Source of the DNA: Prevotella sp. E13-17 | GTDB taxonomy: Bacteria; Bacteroidota; Bacteroidia; Bacteroidales; Bacteroidaceae | Direction: 5' to 3' | Assembly: GCF_022024035.1 (NCBI RefSeq) | Contig: NZ_CP091787.1 | Span: forward strand, 3,256,001-3,320,000 | Length of the DNA: 64,000 nucleotides | Shown: positions 63,311-64,000 of the stretch, one piece after another | How positions within the stretch are numbered: the first letter of the stretch is position 1 | Layout: every line of letters begins with the position of its first letter | Translations under genes and position numbers: made by a program | Notes under the pieces: model-generated | Told to the model about the DNA's origin: nothing | What the model saw: the letters and a program-made list of their open reading frames with translations, nothing else | Database searches by the model: none

Positions 63311-63587
63311 AAACCGACACTTTTTGACCACAATAGTGGCCGAATCGCCATGCAATACTTAAGGTTTTAAAGACATTCTAGACTCTAGAAAAGACATTTC
63401 TAGGGGCTAGAATGGAGTGATCTAGCCCCTAGAACCGACACATCTAGCCCCTAGAATGGAGTAATCTAGGGGCTAGACGCGATGCAAAAGTGGCACTTTA
63501 ACAACACGAAAGTGTCACTATTGGGCATGAATAGCGGCACAATTGGGCATGAATAGCGACAATATTGGGCATGAATAGTAACGAAAC
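63311..63587. repeat. 22-bp phased palindrome array 3 (longest)
   Basis: Units at 63311, 63333, 63355 (weak), 63377 (TCTAGACTCTAGA), 63399 and 63465 (TCTAGGGGCTAGA), 63421 and 63443 (TCTAGCCCCTAGA), 63487 (AAAGTGGCACTTT), 63509 (AAAGTGTCACTAT), 63531, 63553, 63575: every start exactly 22 bp after the last. The last three units share the spacer TGGGCATGA. A possible extra unit at 63289 (AAAGCACCGGTTT) is also in register. Confidence 0.85.
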
Positions 63588-63659
63588 AAGCGCACCATTC
63601 GGCAGATACAAAAGCACAAAACAGCAATTACCTTCCAGAGACGCAGAGGGAGTTGAAGG

Positions 63660-63739
63660 CTATCTACTCCCCTCCATACAGGGAGGGGCCGGGGGTGGGT
63701 CTCCCATTTCCTCCCCCTTGGGGAGGTCAGGAGGGGGTC
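63660..63739. repeat. Palindromic element, intergenic copies
   Basis: 63660-63705 (CTATCTACTCCCCTCC...GGGGGTGGGTCTCCC) matches the right arm of the GH2 insertion. 63710-63739 (CCTCCCCCTTGGGGAGG, then TCAGGAGGGGGTC) is a second G/C-rich inverted repeat of similar style. No coding function; short open frames across it only translate the repeat. Confidence 0.7.
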
Positions 63740-63823
63740 AAAAATATGGCGGCACCTAACTTCATGGTATTGAAGCCGATGCCGCCGAAGAATTGGTTAA
63801 GGAAAATCAACAGAATGTAATCT

Positions 63824-63946
63824 CTACATACATGCTAAGACGATTGTGAACAGGGCAACGAGATATGCACCGTAGAGCAAAATCCACATGCTCTCCTTCT
63901 CAATGATCAATCGCATGCGTTGATAGCGCAAATTAGTCTTTTCCAT
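63824..63946 (-). CDS. Possible 40-aa membrane peptide
   Basis: Small frame MEKTNLRYQRMRL...ending VALFTIVLACM: a charged, basic first half and one clear hydrophobic segment (about 21-39; WILLYGAYLVALFTIVLA), the layout of small membrane peptides. No recognised family, no promoter box seen within the window end. It could also be a chance frame. The rest of 63740-64000 shows nothing else I can support. Confidence 0.35.
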   Translation of the reverse strand: MEKTNLRYQRMRLIIEKESMWILLYGAYLVALFTIVLACM

Positions 63947-64000
63947 GGTTATTCCGATTTTTAAAGGTCTATATCTCCGCTAAAGCAGTAATTGCCTTGC

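Noticed and set aside
63377..63587. CRISPR array
   Set aside because: Unit plus spacer is only 22 bp, spacers are 9 bp and partly repeated, repeats are near-palindromes of two classes, and no cas genes are near.
63565..63759. 64-codon plus-strand frame near the right end
   Set aside because: It begins inside array 3 and its second half only translates the palindromic element at 63660-63739.

Overview
The window looks like chromosome from a Prevotella-type member of the Bacteroidales (Bacteroidota). Support comes from three SusC/SusD pairs, lipoproteins with acidic residues just after the lipobox cysteine, C-terminal tails resembling type IX secretion signals, and repeated matches to the Bacteroidota promoter pattern TTTG-N19/20-TAnnTTTG. 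Conserved housekeeping genes alternate with carbohydrate and nutrient-acquisition loci.

Left part (1-12.4 kb): the 3' part of a GH92 alpha-mannosidase; a TonB receptor plus DUF4374 lipoprotein pair resembling xusAB (xenosiderophore uptake); then housekeeping genes. xerD diverges from aroQ - O-methyltransferase - rbfA - lolC/E-like permease, and converging on these is thioesterase - dprA - dusB.

Pectin/arabinan region (12.5-31.8 kb): two GH51 arabinofuranosidases, a Dna2-like helicase-nuclease, a DUF3332 lipoprotein, then an AT-richer insertion (about 21.5-24.2 kb) with two near-identical 113-aa lipoproteins and a matrix-metalloprotease-like enzyme. After that come a DUF2264 hydrolase (minus strand), a GH28 enzyme, SusC and SusD. 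The lipoprotein-MMP arrangement resembles the potempin inhibitor/KLIKK protease pairs of Tannerella forsythia. Both lipoprotein genes are preceded by a copied 3' tail of the DUF2264 gene.

Middle (32-37.5 kb): an ECF sigma factor with a small one-TM partner, ribF and a CPBP protease, tRNA-Met(CAT), and a three-gene hipB-hipS-hipT locus (tripartite HipBST-type toxin-antitoxin) with several copies of an ATTGCGATTT motif around its promoter.

Right part (37.5-63.2 kb): a long minus-strand cluster with two SusC/SusD pairs and three fasciclin-domain lipoproteins (order FAS1-SusC-SusD-FAS1-FAS1-SusC-SusD), followed by an FG-GAP secreted protein and a clan GH-D alpha-galactosidase-like enzyme. It diverges from a plus-strand GH95 (alpha-fucosidase type) and a GH2 beta-mannosidase. 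The ligand of the fasciclin system cannot be read from the sequence.

The most unusual non-coding signal is a family of arrays of 13-bp near-palindromes on an exact 22-bp pitch, at four intergenic sites (about 2075, 21991, 31846 and 63311). A second, unrelated palindromic element (ACTCACCCCC...GGGGGTGAGT type) occurs between genes and has also inserted in frame into the GH2 coding sequence.
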